DNA of 19,359 bases, taken from contig CAJJZO010000011.1 in NCBI GenBank assembly GCA_905197585.1, positions 1 through 19,359 of the forward strand, read 5' to 3'. The position numbers and the translations under genes were made by a program. The notes under the pieces were generated by a model that had not been told where the DNA came from, did not search any database, and saw only the letters and a list, made by a program, of their open reading frames with translations. Every line of letters begins with the position of its first letter. Position 1 is the first letter of the stretch. Source of the DNA: an uncultured Collinsella sp. GTDB taxonomy: Bacteria > Actinomycetota > Coriobacteriia > Coriobacteriales > Coriobacteriaceae. Positions 7,180 through 14,868 of this stretch are shown one piece after another.

Positions 7180-7219
7180 AGATTAAGCGATTCTTGAGCC
7201 AAGATTAATGTTGGATGAG
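7180..7219 (-). promoter_or_regulatory. Candidate regulator-binding direct repeats upstream of the DUF4342 operon
   Basis: AGATTAA occurs at 7180-7186 and 7202-7208, exactly 22 bases apart. GAT recurs at 7181, 7203 and 7214, matching the 11-base periodicity typical of OmpR-family half-sites. It lies just upstream, on the minus strand, of TATAGA-like sequence near 7165. This is pattern-based inference only. Confidence 0.3.
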
Positions 7220-7270
7220 TTTTTGCGCGGCGGTGGGGAAGGAAGAGGTGTCCTTCTGGGTAGCTAGCAG

Positions 7271-7453
7271 CGAGGTCTAATACTTTTCCGAGAAGTGAAC
7301 GAGCTAAAACGGACCCCTGAAGCATCGACACTTTAGAGGTGCCGTTTCCTGCGGTTTCGATGCTGAAATCCTGCGATTTTGCCGCCGAAAAATGTGGATG
7401 TTCCAGGGGTCCAAAAACAGCCGTTCACTTCTCGGGAAAAGTATTAGACCTCG
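7271..7453. mobile_element. MITE-like 183-bp inverted-repeat element
   Basis: The ends are inverted repeats: 7271-7300 pairs with 7423-7453 (31 bases) with a single one-base gap. A second, inner pair (GGACCCCTG at 7311-7319 with CAGGGGTCC at 7404-7412) and a third hairpin (AGCATCGA at 7321-7328 with TCGATGCT at 7357-7364) continue the symmetry, so the whole can fold into one long hairpin. No gene of useful length is inside, and no clear target duplication is seen beside the ends. It fills the main part of the 557-bp gap 7057-7613. The remaining part of the gap shows only possible regulatory sequence. A non-autonomous transposable element is the best reading; a structured RNA is the alternative. 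Confidence 0.6.
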
Positions 7454-7613
7454 ATAGCGGGGGATGGGGTGCCGGTGCAAAACGGCGTCAAGGGTTGGTC
7501 GAGCAGGCGGTTTCTCCATTGATGTCCGCACGACATGTGACGCTTGCCCTGCCGCCCTGCTCTGCCGCGGCGGCATGTACCCAAACAACGGTCCTCTAAG
7601 GAGTTCGATATCG

Positions 7614-7853
7614 ATGAGTGATAACACCAAGCATCTCGCAAAGAAGTGCGTCAAGAACGCGGGGCCGTGCCTCGCGCTGTGCCTTGCCGGCGCAACGGTC
7701 GCGCTGCTGGCTGTTCTGGGGCCGTTTGATGTGCTCCGAAGTGCCAGTTCTCTGCATGTTTGCATGGCTCTTGCCGGCGCCATGATGACCGGCGGCGTGC
7801 TCGATCTGGTTTTTTGGGTGCTTGACCCGTTTGGATGGAAGAACGAAGGGTAA
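7614..7853 (+). CDS. Small two-helix membrane protein, unknown
   Basis: A 79-residue protein with two hydrophobic helices, about residues 16-38 (GPCLALCLAGATVALLAVLG) and 47-70 (LHVCMALAGAMMTGGVLDLVF), joined by a short polar turn. Both ends are short and charged, and four Cys fall in or near the helices. I recognise no family. The start is clear: AAGGAG lies 10-11 bases before the ATG at 7614; upstream in-frame extension would run into the MITE-like element. It precedes the metallophosphoesterase by 85 bases on the same strand. Whether the two are co-transcribed is uncertain. Codon use and the good ribosome-binding site support a real gene. Confidence 0.7.
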   Translation: MSDNTKHLAKKCVKNAGPCLALCLAGATVALLAVLGPFDVLRSASSLHVCMALAGAMMTGGVLDLVFWVLDPFGWKNEG

Positions 7854-7938
7854 GCCCTAAGGGATGGAAGGGCTGGAACGGTTGGCTTAGTGATCGTGCA
7901 GAATGTGGGCTAGCGACTTACAGGGAAGTGGTAATCCG

Positions 7939-8628
7939 ATGACGGTCTATGTAACAGGCGATATTCATGGCGGCGCTGACATGCAAAAGCTCCGCGATTG
8001 GGAGCTTGGGGATAGCCTGGCGAGCGACGACTATCTCATCACCGAGGAATGTGCCTTTATTGCTTGGGTGGTGTCGCGCCCCTACACCGTGCTGTTTGTC
8101 GACGGCAACCACGAGCGTTTCGATCACTGGGCGGAACGCCCCATGGAGTTGTGGCACGGTGGGCTGACGCAGCGCCTGTCGGATACCTCGCCCATACGGC
8201 GCCTGACGCGCGGCGAGGTTTTTGAGCTCGACGGCTCAACGGTCTTTACCATGGGCGGCGCCACGAGCGTGGATAAGGAATACCGCATTCCGTATTCCAG
8301 CTGGTGGCCGCAGGAGCTGCCGGACGAGCGCAACTTTGAGGAGGCGCGGGCAAAGCTCGACAGCGTGGGCTGGACGGTCGACTACGTGATCACTCACACC
8401 TGCTCTACGCGCATGCTTTCGTCCACGCTTTATCCAGCGTCCGGCTGGAATTGCCCCTCCGTTGATCGGCTTACGGCATTTTTCGATGAGCTGGAAGACC
8501 GCTTGGACTACAAGCGCTGGTACTACGGGCATTTTCATCGGGATACCAACCCGGCCGAGCGTCACACCGTGCTCTACGACTGCATCGTTCGCTTGGGCGA
8601 CGAACTCCAGCCCTGGGATGTTGCGTAG
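7939..8628 (+). CDS. Metallophosphoesterase-family protein apparently lacking motif II
   Basis: A 229-residue calcineurin-like phosphoesterase. Conserved metal motifs are GDIHG (Asp8, His10), GNHE (Asn57-His58), His153 in ITHTC, and GHFH (His198, His200). Members of this gut-bacterial subfamily, as I recall them, carry a GDFG motif after DDY-hydrophobic, about 10-12 residues upstream of an EE-x3-WL-x-W stretch. Here DDYLI (31-35) runs directly into TEECAFIAW, so the bridging metal ligand Asp seems absent. The reading frame is otherwise intact, with the usual WHGG, GGATS and SWWPQELP blocks. I chose ATG 7939, where homology begins, over 7903; the ribosome-binding site (AGGGA, about 13 bases away) is weak. 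Activity may be altered or lost. The substrate is unknown. Confidence 0.88.
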   Translation: MTVYVTGDIHGGADMQKLRDWELGDSLASDDYLITEECAFIAWVVSRPYTVLFVDGNHERFDHWAERPMELWHGGLTQRLSDTSPIRRLTRGEVFELDGSTVFTMGGATSVDKEYRIPYSSWWPQELPDERNFEEARAKLDSVGWTVDYVITHTCSTRMLSSTLYPASGWNCPSVDRLTAFFDELEDRLDYKRWYYGHFHRDTNPAERHTVLYDCIVRLGDELQPWDVA

Positions 8629-8643
8629 AGGCGGGGTGGCTGG

Positions 8644-9645
8644 CTACTCGACCGTTACAGTGATGTTCTCGCGGTGCGCGCGGATGACATCCCAGCTAAA
8701 GTGCTCGACCAGCTGCTCGGCAGAGCGCGGTGTGGCGTCCGGCGCGATGCCTGTTTGCCCGGCGAGCCAGCCCAGTAGTGCCTCGGGCGCGCCAAAGCGG
8801 GTGCGGAGCTCGCCCAGGTCCAGGTCGCGGTCGCGCTTGGAAAGGCGGCGGCCATCCGGCGACATGAGCAGCGGAATGTGCGCGTAGTGCGGCGTGGGAA
8901 GTTCCAGCAAATGCTGCAGGTAGATTTGGCGCGGCGTGGAGCCCAGCAGATCGCATCCGCGCACGACCTCGGTGACGCCCATGGCAGCGTCGTCGACCAC
9001 CACGGCTAGCTGGTAGGCAAAAACGCCGTCGCTGCGGCGCACCAAAAAGTCGCCGCATTCGGTGGCGAGTGCTTCGCATTGGGCTCCATACGTGCGGTCC
9101 ACGAATTCGATCACATCGTTTGCGAGGTCGTCGACGGCGGGTACGCGCAGGCGCGTGGCCGGAGCGCGCAGAGCGCTGCGGCGGGCAACCTCCTCGGCAG
9201 AAAGGTCTCGGCAGGCGCCGCGGTAGATGGGCGTGCCGTCGCTCGCGTGCGGCGCGCTCGCGGCGTGGAGTTCGGCACGCGTGCAAAAACAGGGATAGGT
9301 GAGGCCGGCGTCTTGCAGCTGACGCAGGGCGTCCTCGTACAGATCCAGGCGATCGTGCTGGTAGTAGGGGCCTTCGTCCCACTCCAGTCCCAGCCAGGCC
9401 AGGTCGTCAATCAATTGAGTGGCAAGTTCCGGGCGCTTGCAGCGATCGTCCAGGTCCTCGATGCGCAGCACGATGCTGCCGCCTTGGCTGCGGGTCGAAA
9501 GCCATGCGCACAGGCAGCTGAACACGTTGCCCAAGTGCATGCGGCCCGAGGGCGACGGGGCAAAGCGGCCCACGACGGGGGTGGGCGCTGCCGTTGCTGG
9601 TGCGTCCGCGGCGTGTGTTGCTATGTTGCGTGCGTTGATATCCAT
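8644..9645 (-). CDS. gluQ: Glutamyl-Q tRNA(Asp) synthetase
   Basis: A 333-residue truncated glutamyl-tRNA synthetase paralogue. It activates glutamate without tRNA and transfers it to queuosine at the wobble position of tRNA-Asp. It has only the catalytic core: RFAPSPSGRMHLGN (27-40, the HIGH motif as HLGN), the Zn-site residues Cys119, Cys121, Tyr141 and Cys145, and the KMSKS equivalent RRLSKRDRD (266-274). The anticodon-binding domain is absent, as expected for GluQ-RS (about 300 residues). There is a short Ala/Thr-rich N-terminal extension before the core. The open frame extends to 9933, but that part lacks homology; ATG 9645 is where the protein should begin. A TATACT element ends only seven bases before this ATG, which suggests a leaderless message. 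Confidence 0.93.
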   Translation of the reverse strand: MDINARNIATHAADAPATAAPTPVVGRFAPSPSGRMHLGNVFSCLCAWLSTRSQGGSIVLRIEDLDDRCKRPELATQLIDDLAWLGLEWDEGPYYQHDRLDLYEDALRQLQDAGLTYPCFCTRAELHAASAPHASDGTPIYRGACRDLSAEEVARRSALRAPATRLRVPAVDDLANDVIEFVDRTYGAQCEALATECGDFLVRRSDGVFAYQLAVVVDDAAMGVTEVVRGCDLLGSTPRQIYLQHLLELPTPHYAHIPLLMSPDGRRLSKRDRDLDLGELRTRFGAPEALLGWLAGQTGIAPDATPRSAEQLVEHFSWDVIRAHRENITVTVE

Positions 9646-9652
9646 GCGGACG

Positions 9653-9658
9653 AGTATA
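9653..9658 (-). promoter_or_regulatory. -10 element placed for a leaderless gluQ transcript
   Basis: TATACT on the minus strand (9658-9653) is followed by seven bases and then the ATG at 9645. Transcription would begin at or next to the start codon. No good ribosome-binding site is visible upstream of the ATG and the -35 region (near 9676-9681) is poor. Confidence 0.4.
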
Positions 9659-9782
9659 GCGCGGGGCGCGGTGGGAGAGACGCTGCCGTGGCCTGCAAGT
9701 TGCCGAGGCCGCGCGTTGCGCGTGCCGGACCACCGGCTCGACAGCTCGATCGCCGCCCGCCAGCCCAACCCCTCAAACGACA

Positions 9783-9818
9783 GAAACCCCGGCAGCTCTT
9801 CGCAACTGCCGGGGTTTC
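9783..9818. terminator. Terminator-like 13-bp hairpin in a gene-free gap
   Basis: GAAACCCCGGCAG (9783-9795) pairs perfectly with 9806-9818 across a ten-base loop. On minus it is followed by TTTCTGTCGTTT, on plus by TTTCCGCGG, so minus is the more plausible direction. No annotated gene ends here on either strand; it may be a relic, or end a small RNA (see 9828-9893). Confidence 0.45.
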
Positions 9819-9827
9819 CGCGGAAAA

Positions 9828-9893
9828 GGGGGACATGATCCTCGAGCGAACGGCAAAGGGGCAAACCGTTTTCGCTCAACTGCTTTATCCCCC
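9828..9893. repeat. Two-tier inverted repeat, possible structured RNA
   Basis: GGGGGA (9828-9833) pairs with 9888-9893, and inside it GAGCGAACGG (9844-9853) pairs with 9866-9877 with a two-base bulge. It sits next to the terminator-like hairpin 9783-9818 in the 509-bp gap 9646-10154. The rest of that gap holds the gluQ promoter, the repeat at 9993-10034 and the upstream region of the DUF2207 gene. No ORF here is convincing. Confidence 0.35.
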
Positions 9894-9992
9894 TCGCTCG
9901 CCGGCTTAATCGGCTCACGCCGCGCCCACACAAAGCCGCTACACCTGTGACGGAGCTATGAAGTGGTATCTATTGCCGGAGCGGGCTATGCC

Positions 9993-10034
9993 AAGGAGTG
10001 TCCCAGATTGCCGGCAAATAAGGAACGTCCCCAG
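9993..10034. repeat. Intergenic repeat with paired AAGGA-GTCCC words
   Basis: AAGGAGTGTCCCAG (9993-10006) and AAGGAACGTCCCCAG (10020-10034) form a short imperfect direct repeat around GCCGGC. The second word occurs inverted (CTGGGGACGTTCCT) at 12198-12211, so it belongs to a repeat family dispersed in gaps of this genome. Confidence 0.5.
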
Positions 10035-10154
10035 GTGGCGGCCGCGGGCGTGACTTTCGTCCCGTTTGATACTCCGCTGACCTAGATGTTCGTCACATGA
10101 ACCCGCAAACGTGGGACAATGACGCTACTGGTATCACAGACAAAGGATGTGCCT

Positions 10155-12098
10155 ATGAACACCCTCGCCGCCAAAGTCAGCCGGCAGCGCCACCTGTTTG
10201 CGCGATTCGCCTCCGTCTGCGTGCTCGTCACGCTTGCGTTGTTGCTGCTGCCTGTCGCCGCGCACGCCGACGGCTACTCCATGGCCCAGACCTATATCAG
10301 TGCCACGGTCGAGGCCGATGGATCGCTGACCGTTGTCGAGGGACGCCAGCTTGATTTCGACGACGACATCAACGGCGTGTTTTGGGAGATCAATACGGGC
10401 TCCAACCAGCAGGGCGGCACGGCGGGCGTCGACGTGCTGAGTGTCGAGGAAGAGGACACCGCGTTTAACAAAGTCGATAGCGCGAACAAGGGTGACTCTG
10501 GCGTCTACACGGTCGAGCAGACCGGTGACGGCGTAAGGATTAAGGTGTTCAGCCCTCACGAGAGCGGCGACAGCGCAATCTACTACGTGAGCTACACCAT
10601 GACCGGTGCGGTTATGAACTGGGCCGATACCGCCGAGCTCTACTGGAAGTTCGTAGGTGACGGCTGGTCTGCGGATTCCGATGACGTCGAGATGGAAGTG
10701 TGCTTCGCGAATGCCGCTGCCGGGACGGCGGCCGTCAAGGGCGATAACTTCCGCGCATGGGGCCATGGTCCGCTGACGGGCGACGTGTCGCTCGATGAGG
10801 ACGAGCCCATGGTCACCTATACCATTCCCTGCGTGCGCCAGGGCGAATTCGCCGAGGCACGCATCGCCTTCCCTAGCGACTGGGTGCCGCAGCTTGCCGC
10901 TTCGGGCGAAGAGCGCATGTCAACGATCCTGAGCGAAGAGAAGGAATGGGCCGACGAAGCTAACGCCCGCCGCGCTCACGCTCGCATGATTGCCAATGCA
11001 CTTGCCGTGCTAAGTGTTGTCGCGGCGGTGACCTTTACCGGCACAATCGTTATGCTCAAGCTGCGCAAGCGCAAGCCCAAGCCGCTTTTCCAGGACGAAT
11101 ATTTCCGCGATGTGCCTTCGGCCGACCATCCCGCCGTGCTTTCGGCCCTCATGAGCTGGAACGAGGTGCCCGATCGGGCATATATCGCCACGCTCATGAA
11201 GCTCACTGACGACCGTGTGATCAAGCTGGAGCAGGCGACCGTGACCAAGGTCAAGAAGGGTCTGTTGGGGCGTGAAAAAGAAGAGCAGACGTATCGCGTG
11301 ACGGTGAGTGATGCGGGCTGGAAGTCGGCCAAGGGCATTGACCACATGGTGCTCAAGGTCTTCTTTGCCGGTACTAAGCCTGACGAGAACGGCGATCGCT
11401 CGCGCACGTTCGACGAGCTGCAGCACTACGTCAAGCAGCACGCTACACCCGTGGGCGACAAGCTCGAGGACTATCAGAACACCGTTAAGGGCAAGCTGGC
11501 TGATAGCGAGTACGTTGCCTCGGACGGCATTGTTGCAATGGTGTTTTGCCTGGTTCTTGGTATCCTGATTGCCTTTGTTCCCGTGGGATCCATCTTCTTT
11601 ACCGATGGCGCACAGGCGAACATTACCGCCGCGGTTATCTCGGTGCCGATTGTGCTGGTGGGTATCGGCGTGGGCCTTACGTTCCGCCGCTTTACGCCGG
11701 AGGGCGCCGAGGTGGCGGCTCGCTGCAAGGCACTTAAGCATTGGCTCGAGGACTTTACGCGTCTAAAGGAAGCCGTCCCCGGCGATTTGGTGCTGTGGAA
11801 CAAGCTGCTGGTGATGGGCGTTGCCCTGGGCGTTTCGAAAGAAGTGCTGCGACAGCTGGCCGAGGCCGTGCCGCCCGAGGTGCGCGAGGCCGACGGCTTC
11901 TACGACAATTATCCCTGTTACTGGTGGTACTACCATCATTACGGTATCGAGTCTCCGCTCGATTCGTTCGATGACGTGTATCACGAGAGCATCCGTGAGC
12001 TGGCGTCGAGCTCCGACAGCTCGAGCGGCGGCGGAGGCGGCGGCTTCTCTGGCGGCGGAGGCGGCGGCGTCGGCGGAGGCGGCGGCGGAACGTTCTAA
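10155..12098 (+). CDS. DUF2207-family membrane protein with polyglycine tail
   Basis: A 647-residue membrane protein of the DUF2207 type. A signal peptide (about 1-38, ending AHA before DG) leads into an extracytoplasmic beta-rich domain (about 40-275, with EADGSLTVVEGRQLDFDDDINGVFWEI near its start). A membrane helix follows at about 278-303, then a cytoplasmic KRKPKP region and a domain to about 455. Two more helices lie at about 458-483 and 488-508. The last 25 or so residues are Gly/Ser-rich, ending GGGGGGTF, the usual tail of this family. Its role is unknown; it is common in Actinobacteria and Firmicutes. ATG 10155 has AAAGGA six to twelve bases upstream and fits the signal peptide; the longer frame from 10119 would spoil it. 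A strong terminator follows. Confidence 0.9.
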   Translation: MNTLAAKVSRQRHLFARFASVCVLVTLALLLLPVAAHADGYSMAQTYISATVEADGSLTVVEGRQLDFDDDINGVFWEINTGSNQQGGTAGVDVLSVEEEDTAFNKVDSANKGDSGVYTVEQTGDGVRIKVFSPHESGDSAIYYVSYTMTGAVMNWADTAELYWKFVGDGWSADSDDVEMEVCFANAAAGTAAVKGDNFRAWGHGPLTGDVSLDEDEPMVTYTIPCVRQGEFAEARIAFPSDWVPQLAASGEERMSTILSEEKEWADEANARRAHARMIANALAVLSVVAAVTFTGTIVMLKLRKRKPKPLFQDEYFRDVPSADHPAVLSALMSWNEVPDRAYIATLMKLTDDRVIKLEQATVTKVKKGLLGREKEEQTYRVTVSDAGWKSAKGIDHMVLKVFFAGTKPDENGDRSRTFDELQHYVKQHATPVGDKLEDYQNTVKGKLADSEYVASDGIVAMVFCLVLGILIAFVPVGSIFFTDGAQANITAAVISVPIVLVGIGVGLTFRRFTPEGAEVAARCKALKHWLEDFTRLKEAVPGDLVLWNKLLVMGVALGVSKEVLRQLAEAVPPEVREADGFYDNYPCYWWYYHHYGIESPLDSFDDVYHESIRELASSSDSSSGGGGGGFSGGGGGGVGGGGGGTF

Positions 12099-12110
12099 CG
12101 GTCGTAAATC

Positions 12111-12159
12111 ATGGGATGGGCTTTTCTCGACAGCCGTCGGGGAAGCCCATCCCATTTTT
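12111..12159 (+). terminator. Terminator after the DUF2207 gene
   Basis: A 13-bp perfect stem (ATGGGATGGGCTT at 12111-12123 with 12143-12155) carries a 19-base loop and runs into TTTTT (12155-12159). It starts 12 bases after the stop codon. Confidence 0.88.
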
Positions 12160-12179
12160 ATGCGCTACCTACGAAGACT

Positions 12180-12205
12180 GTCCCCAACGACTAGTCACTG
12201 GGGAC
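12180..12205. repeat. Palindromic repeat with GACTAGTC core
   Basis: A 26-base near-palindrome: GTCCCCA and TGGGGAC arms around the perfect core GACTAGTC, with two dinucleotide mismatches. GTTCCTAAAT follows at 12206-12215, shared with the element at 2461-2470. It lies between convergent genes, has no T-run, and belongs to the same dispersed family as 9993-10034. Confidence 0.55.
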
Positions 12206-12236
12206 GTTCCTAAATGACTAGGTATGGCTGCCGGGT

Positions 12237-12878
12237 TTAGGCTGTTAGGTCGAGTTCGTAGAGGAAGCTTTCGCGCGGCATGTCGTGACGGCGTTCTTCG
12301 CGGTTGGCGCGGTGCGTGGCCGTGCGCTTAAAGCCGTGCAGCTCGTAGAACTTCCACGAGCAGTTGGAGTCGGTGTACAGGTACGCCCTCGTCGCTCCAA
12401 GCGAGGACAGGTGCGAGACCGCGGCGTCGAGCAGAACCGTGCCAACGCCCAGGCCATGGACATCGCGATCCACGGCAAGCAGCGTGACCTCGTTGTCGTG
12501 CGGCAACGGGCTGCTCTCGAGCAGGCGGTTGTTGGTTCGGATGGTTGCGCGCACTAACGAGAGATACTCGGCGCAGGCATCAGGCTCCAGCTCACGCATC
12601 TGCGATAGCAGCGCGCGTTCGGTATCCATCCAATGCTCGTTGATAGTGACGCCGGAGTTCTGTCCTGCGCGTGCAAGTGCAATGCCGCGCGCCTCGCCGT
12701 CAATCACCGCAACCTGCGAAAACGTCGATGACGAAAGGCAATAGGCGAGGTCGCACGCGGCCTCAAGGCGGTTGTACTCATCGTTATCCGAATTGTTATG
12801 CCAAAGCTGTTGCAGAATCAGCGCGATGGCGTCGAAGTCTTCGGTATCAAACGGTCGGTAGAGAACCCGCGAGACCAT
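12237..12878 (-). CDS. GNAT-family N-acetyltransferase
   Basis: A 213-residue acetyltransferase of the GNAT fold, which transfers acetyl from acetyl-CoA to an amine. The N-terminus (VLYRPFDTEDFDAIALILQQLW) is the usual first strand and helix. The acetyl-CoA-binding motif A is VTLLAVDRDVHGLGVGTVLLDAAVSHL, with the pyrophosphate loop HGLGVG (141-146), followed by motif B with AYLYTDSNCSWKFYELHGFKRT. The length is slightly longer than the 150-180 residue norm because of a helical insert (about 80-125). ATG 12878 has AGAGG about five to nine bases upstream. It is a single-gene unit convergent with the DUF2207 gene and divergent from purH. The substrate is unknown and cannot be assigned from these motifs. 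Confidence 0.9.
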   Translation of the reverse strand: MVSRVLYRPFDTEDFDAIALILQQLWHNNSDNDEYNRLEAACDLAYCLSSSTFSQVAVIDGEARGIALARAGQNSGVTINEHWMDTERALLSQMRELEPDACAEYLSLVRATIRTNNRLLESSPLPHDNEVTLLAVDRDVHGLGVGTVLLDAAVSHLSSLGATRAYLYTDSNCSWKFYELHGFKRTATHRANREERRHDMPRESFLYELDLTA

Positions 12879-13155
12879 GGTGCCTCTTTCTTTTGCGGAT
12901 GCATATCGAGCACAGTTCTACCACGCCATTGGCATCAAATTATGGTGCCCCTGTGTTCCATGAACTCACCGTGCCCAGCGCCGTGCCCATCCCCTCTGCT
13001 CGCAAACTTTTTCTGCACATGCGCCCGTTGCGGGGTGCATCGATGCGCTCGATGCGCTACATTAAATCAGTATTTTCATTGCCGCTGCGCGAGCGCTGCA
13101 GATCGACGTATCACCGACTCACAGAGCACGGCGGCGTACCAGACAGGAGGACTGC

Positions 13156-14763
13156 ATGGGATCTGATGTGAAGATCGCACGCGCGTTGATCTCGGTTACC
13201 GATAAGACGGGCGTCGTCGATTTCGCACGGACGCTGGTCGATGACTTTGGCGTCGAGATCATCTCTACGGGCGGCACGGCTCGTGCCATCGAGGACGCGG
13301 GCGTTCCCGTAACCCCCATCGAGGAGTTCACGGGCTACCCCGAGATGATGGACGGCCGCGTTAAGACCCTGCACCCCAAGGTTCACGGCGCGCTGCTGGC
13401 CCGCCGCGATTCCGAGCAGCACATGCAGGAGGCCGCTCAGCACGGCATTAAGCTGATCGACCTGGTCGTCGTCAACCTGTACGAGTTCGAGAAGACCGTC
13501 GCCAACCCCGAGGTCACCTTCGCGGACGCCATCGAGCACATCGACATCGGTGGCCCCTCCATGCTGCGCTCTGCCGCCAAGAACGCCACGAGCGTTACCG
13601 TCATTTCCGACCCGGCCGACTATGATGCCGTCCTGGCCGAGATGCACGAGACCGGTGGCTGCACCACGCTTTCCACCCGTCGTCGCCTGCAGGTGAAGGT
13701 CTACCAGACCACCGCCGCCTACGACACGGCTATCTCCCGTTGGCTTGCCGCCCAGGCAAGCGACGTGGCGGACACTTCTGCCAAGCTCGAGATTTCGCTG
13801 GAGAAGGTCGACGACCTGCGCTATGGCGAGAATCCTCAGCAGAAGGCTACGGTCTACCGCTTTGCCGAGGGCTGCGAGAACACCGCGAGCTCGCAGTTCC
13901 CGCTCGTTGGCTCCGAGCAGATCCAGGGCAAGCCGCTCAGCTACAACAACTATCTGGATGCTGATGCCGCTTGGAACCTGGTCCGCGAGTTCGACGAGCC
14001 TGCCTGCGTGATCCTCAAGCATCAGAACCCCTGCGGCTCCGCCGCGGCCGAGGACATCACGGCCGCCTACGACCGCGCGTTTGCCTGCGATCCCAAGAGC
14101 GCCTTTGGCGGCATCATCGCCTGCAACCGCGAGGTTCCCTATGAGCTGGTCGAGCACTTCGCCGATCAGAACAAGCAGTTCGTCGAGGTTATCATCGCCC
14201 CGAGCTACACTGCCGAGGCGCTCGAGCGCATGGCCAAGCGCCCCAACCTGCGCGTGCTGGCTACCGGCGGCGTGGACCACGGCGCCCAGGTGGAGCTGCG
14301 CTCCGTCGACGGCGGCATGCTGGTGCAGGAAGTCGACCACGTGACCGAGGATCCCGCGACCTTCACGTTTCCCACCGACCGCAAGCCCACTGACGCCGAG
14401 ATGGCCGAGCTCGAGTTTGCCTGGAAGGTCTGCAAGGGCGTCAAGTCCAACGCCATCCTGGTCTCCAAGGGCAAGGCCGGCATTGGCATGGGCCCGGGTC
14501 AGCCTAACCGCGTTGACTCTGCGCTGCTTGCCTGCGAGCGCGCCGAGGACTTCTGCGAGCGCGAGGGCGTGGAGAAGGGCGGCTTTGCCTGCGCAAGCGA
14601 CGCGTTCTTCCCGTTCCGCGACAACGTCGACGTGCTTGCCGAGCATGGTGTGACCTGCATCATCCAGCCCGGCGGCTCCAAGCGCGACGACGAGAGCATC
14701 CAGGCCTGCAACGAGCACAATATTGCGATGGTGTTTACGGGCGCTCGCCACTTTAGGCACTAA
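13156..14763 (+). CDS. purH: Bifunctional AICAR formyltransferase/IMP cyclohydrolase
   Basis: A 535-residue enzyme for the last two steps of IMP synthesis: formylation of AICAR with 10-formyl-tetrahydrofolate, then ring closure. The N-terminal MGS-like cyclohydrolase domain (about 1-195) shows [46 protein letters not shown] and [15 protein letters not shown]. The C-terminal transformylase domain shows the catalytic KHQNPCGSA (about 285-294), [38 protein letters not shown] and the ending FTGARHFRH. The length matches the bacterial family. ATG 13156 is preceded by AGGAGG with good spacing. It is monocistronic, with about 275 bases of non-coding DNA upstream in which I see no riboswitch or strong promoter, and a hairpin terminator downstream. 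It is not in a purine operon here. Confidence 0.98.
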   Translation: MGSDVKIARALISVTDKTGVVDFARTLVDDFGVEIISTGGTARAIEDAGVPVTPIEEFTGYPEMMDGRVKTLHPKVHGALLARRDSEQHMQEAAQHGIKLIDLVVVNLYEFEKTVANPEVTFADAIEHIDIGGPSMLRSAAKNATSVTVISDPADYDAVLAEMHETGGCTTLSTRRRLQVKVYQTTAAYDTAISRWLAAQASDVADTSAKLEISLEKVDDLRYGENPQQKATVYRFAEGCENTASSQFPLVGSEQIQGKPLSYNNYLDADAAWNLVREFDEPACVILKHQNPCGSAAAEDITAAYDRAFACDPKSAFGGIIACNREVPYELVEHFADQNKQFVEVIIAPSYTAEALERMAKRPNLRVLATGGVDHGAQVELRSVDGGMLVQEVDHVTEDPATFTFPTDRKPTDAEMAELEFAWKVCKGVKSNAILVSKGKAGIGMGPGQPNRVDSALLACERAEDFCEREGVEKGGFACASDAFFPFRDNVDVLAEHGVTCIIQPGGSKRDDESIQACNEHNIAMVFTGARHFRH

Positions 14764-14792
14764 GTTTCGCCCCGGGACAAAATAATCTCTGC

Positions 14793-14828
14793 AAAAGACG
14801 GTCGCTCCGTTTGGAGGGCCGTCTTTTT
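14793..14828 (+). terminator. Terminator after purH
   Basis: AAAAGACGG pairs with CCGTCTTTT. The stem continues through CTCC/GGAG with one bulged base to a GTTT loop, and ends in five T residues (14824-14828). It lies 29 bases after the purH stop. Confidence 0.85.
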
Positions 14829-14868
14829 GGTATAAGAGGACGGAATGACTAACACGAAAGGTATGACC

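Noticed and set aside
5668..7197. 509-residue open frame on plus across the kinase, regulator and DUF4342 genes
   Set aside because: It is antisense to three well-supported genes, has low complexity (His/Arg/Gly/Val-rich) and no start signal.
9079..9909. 276-residue open frame on plus opposite gluQ
   Set aside because: It is antisense to the GluQ-RS gene, which has all synthetase motifs; no coding signal of its own.
12879..13155. Purine-type riboswitch before purH
   Set aside because: I see no conserved purine or PRPP/ppGpp aptamer pattern and no terminator/antiterminator pair; only short GC palindromes such as GCATCGATGC.
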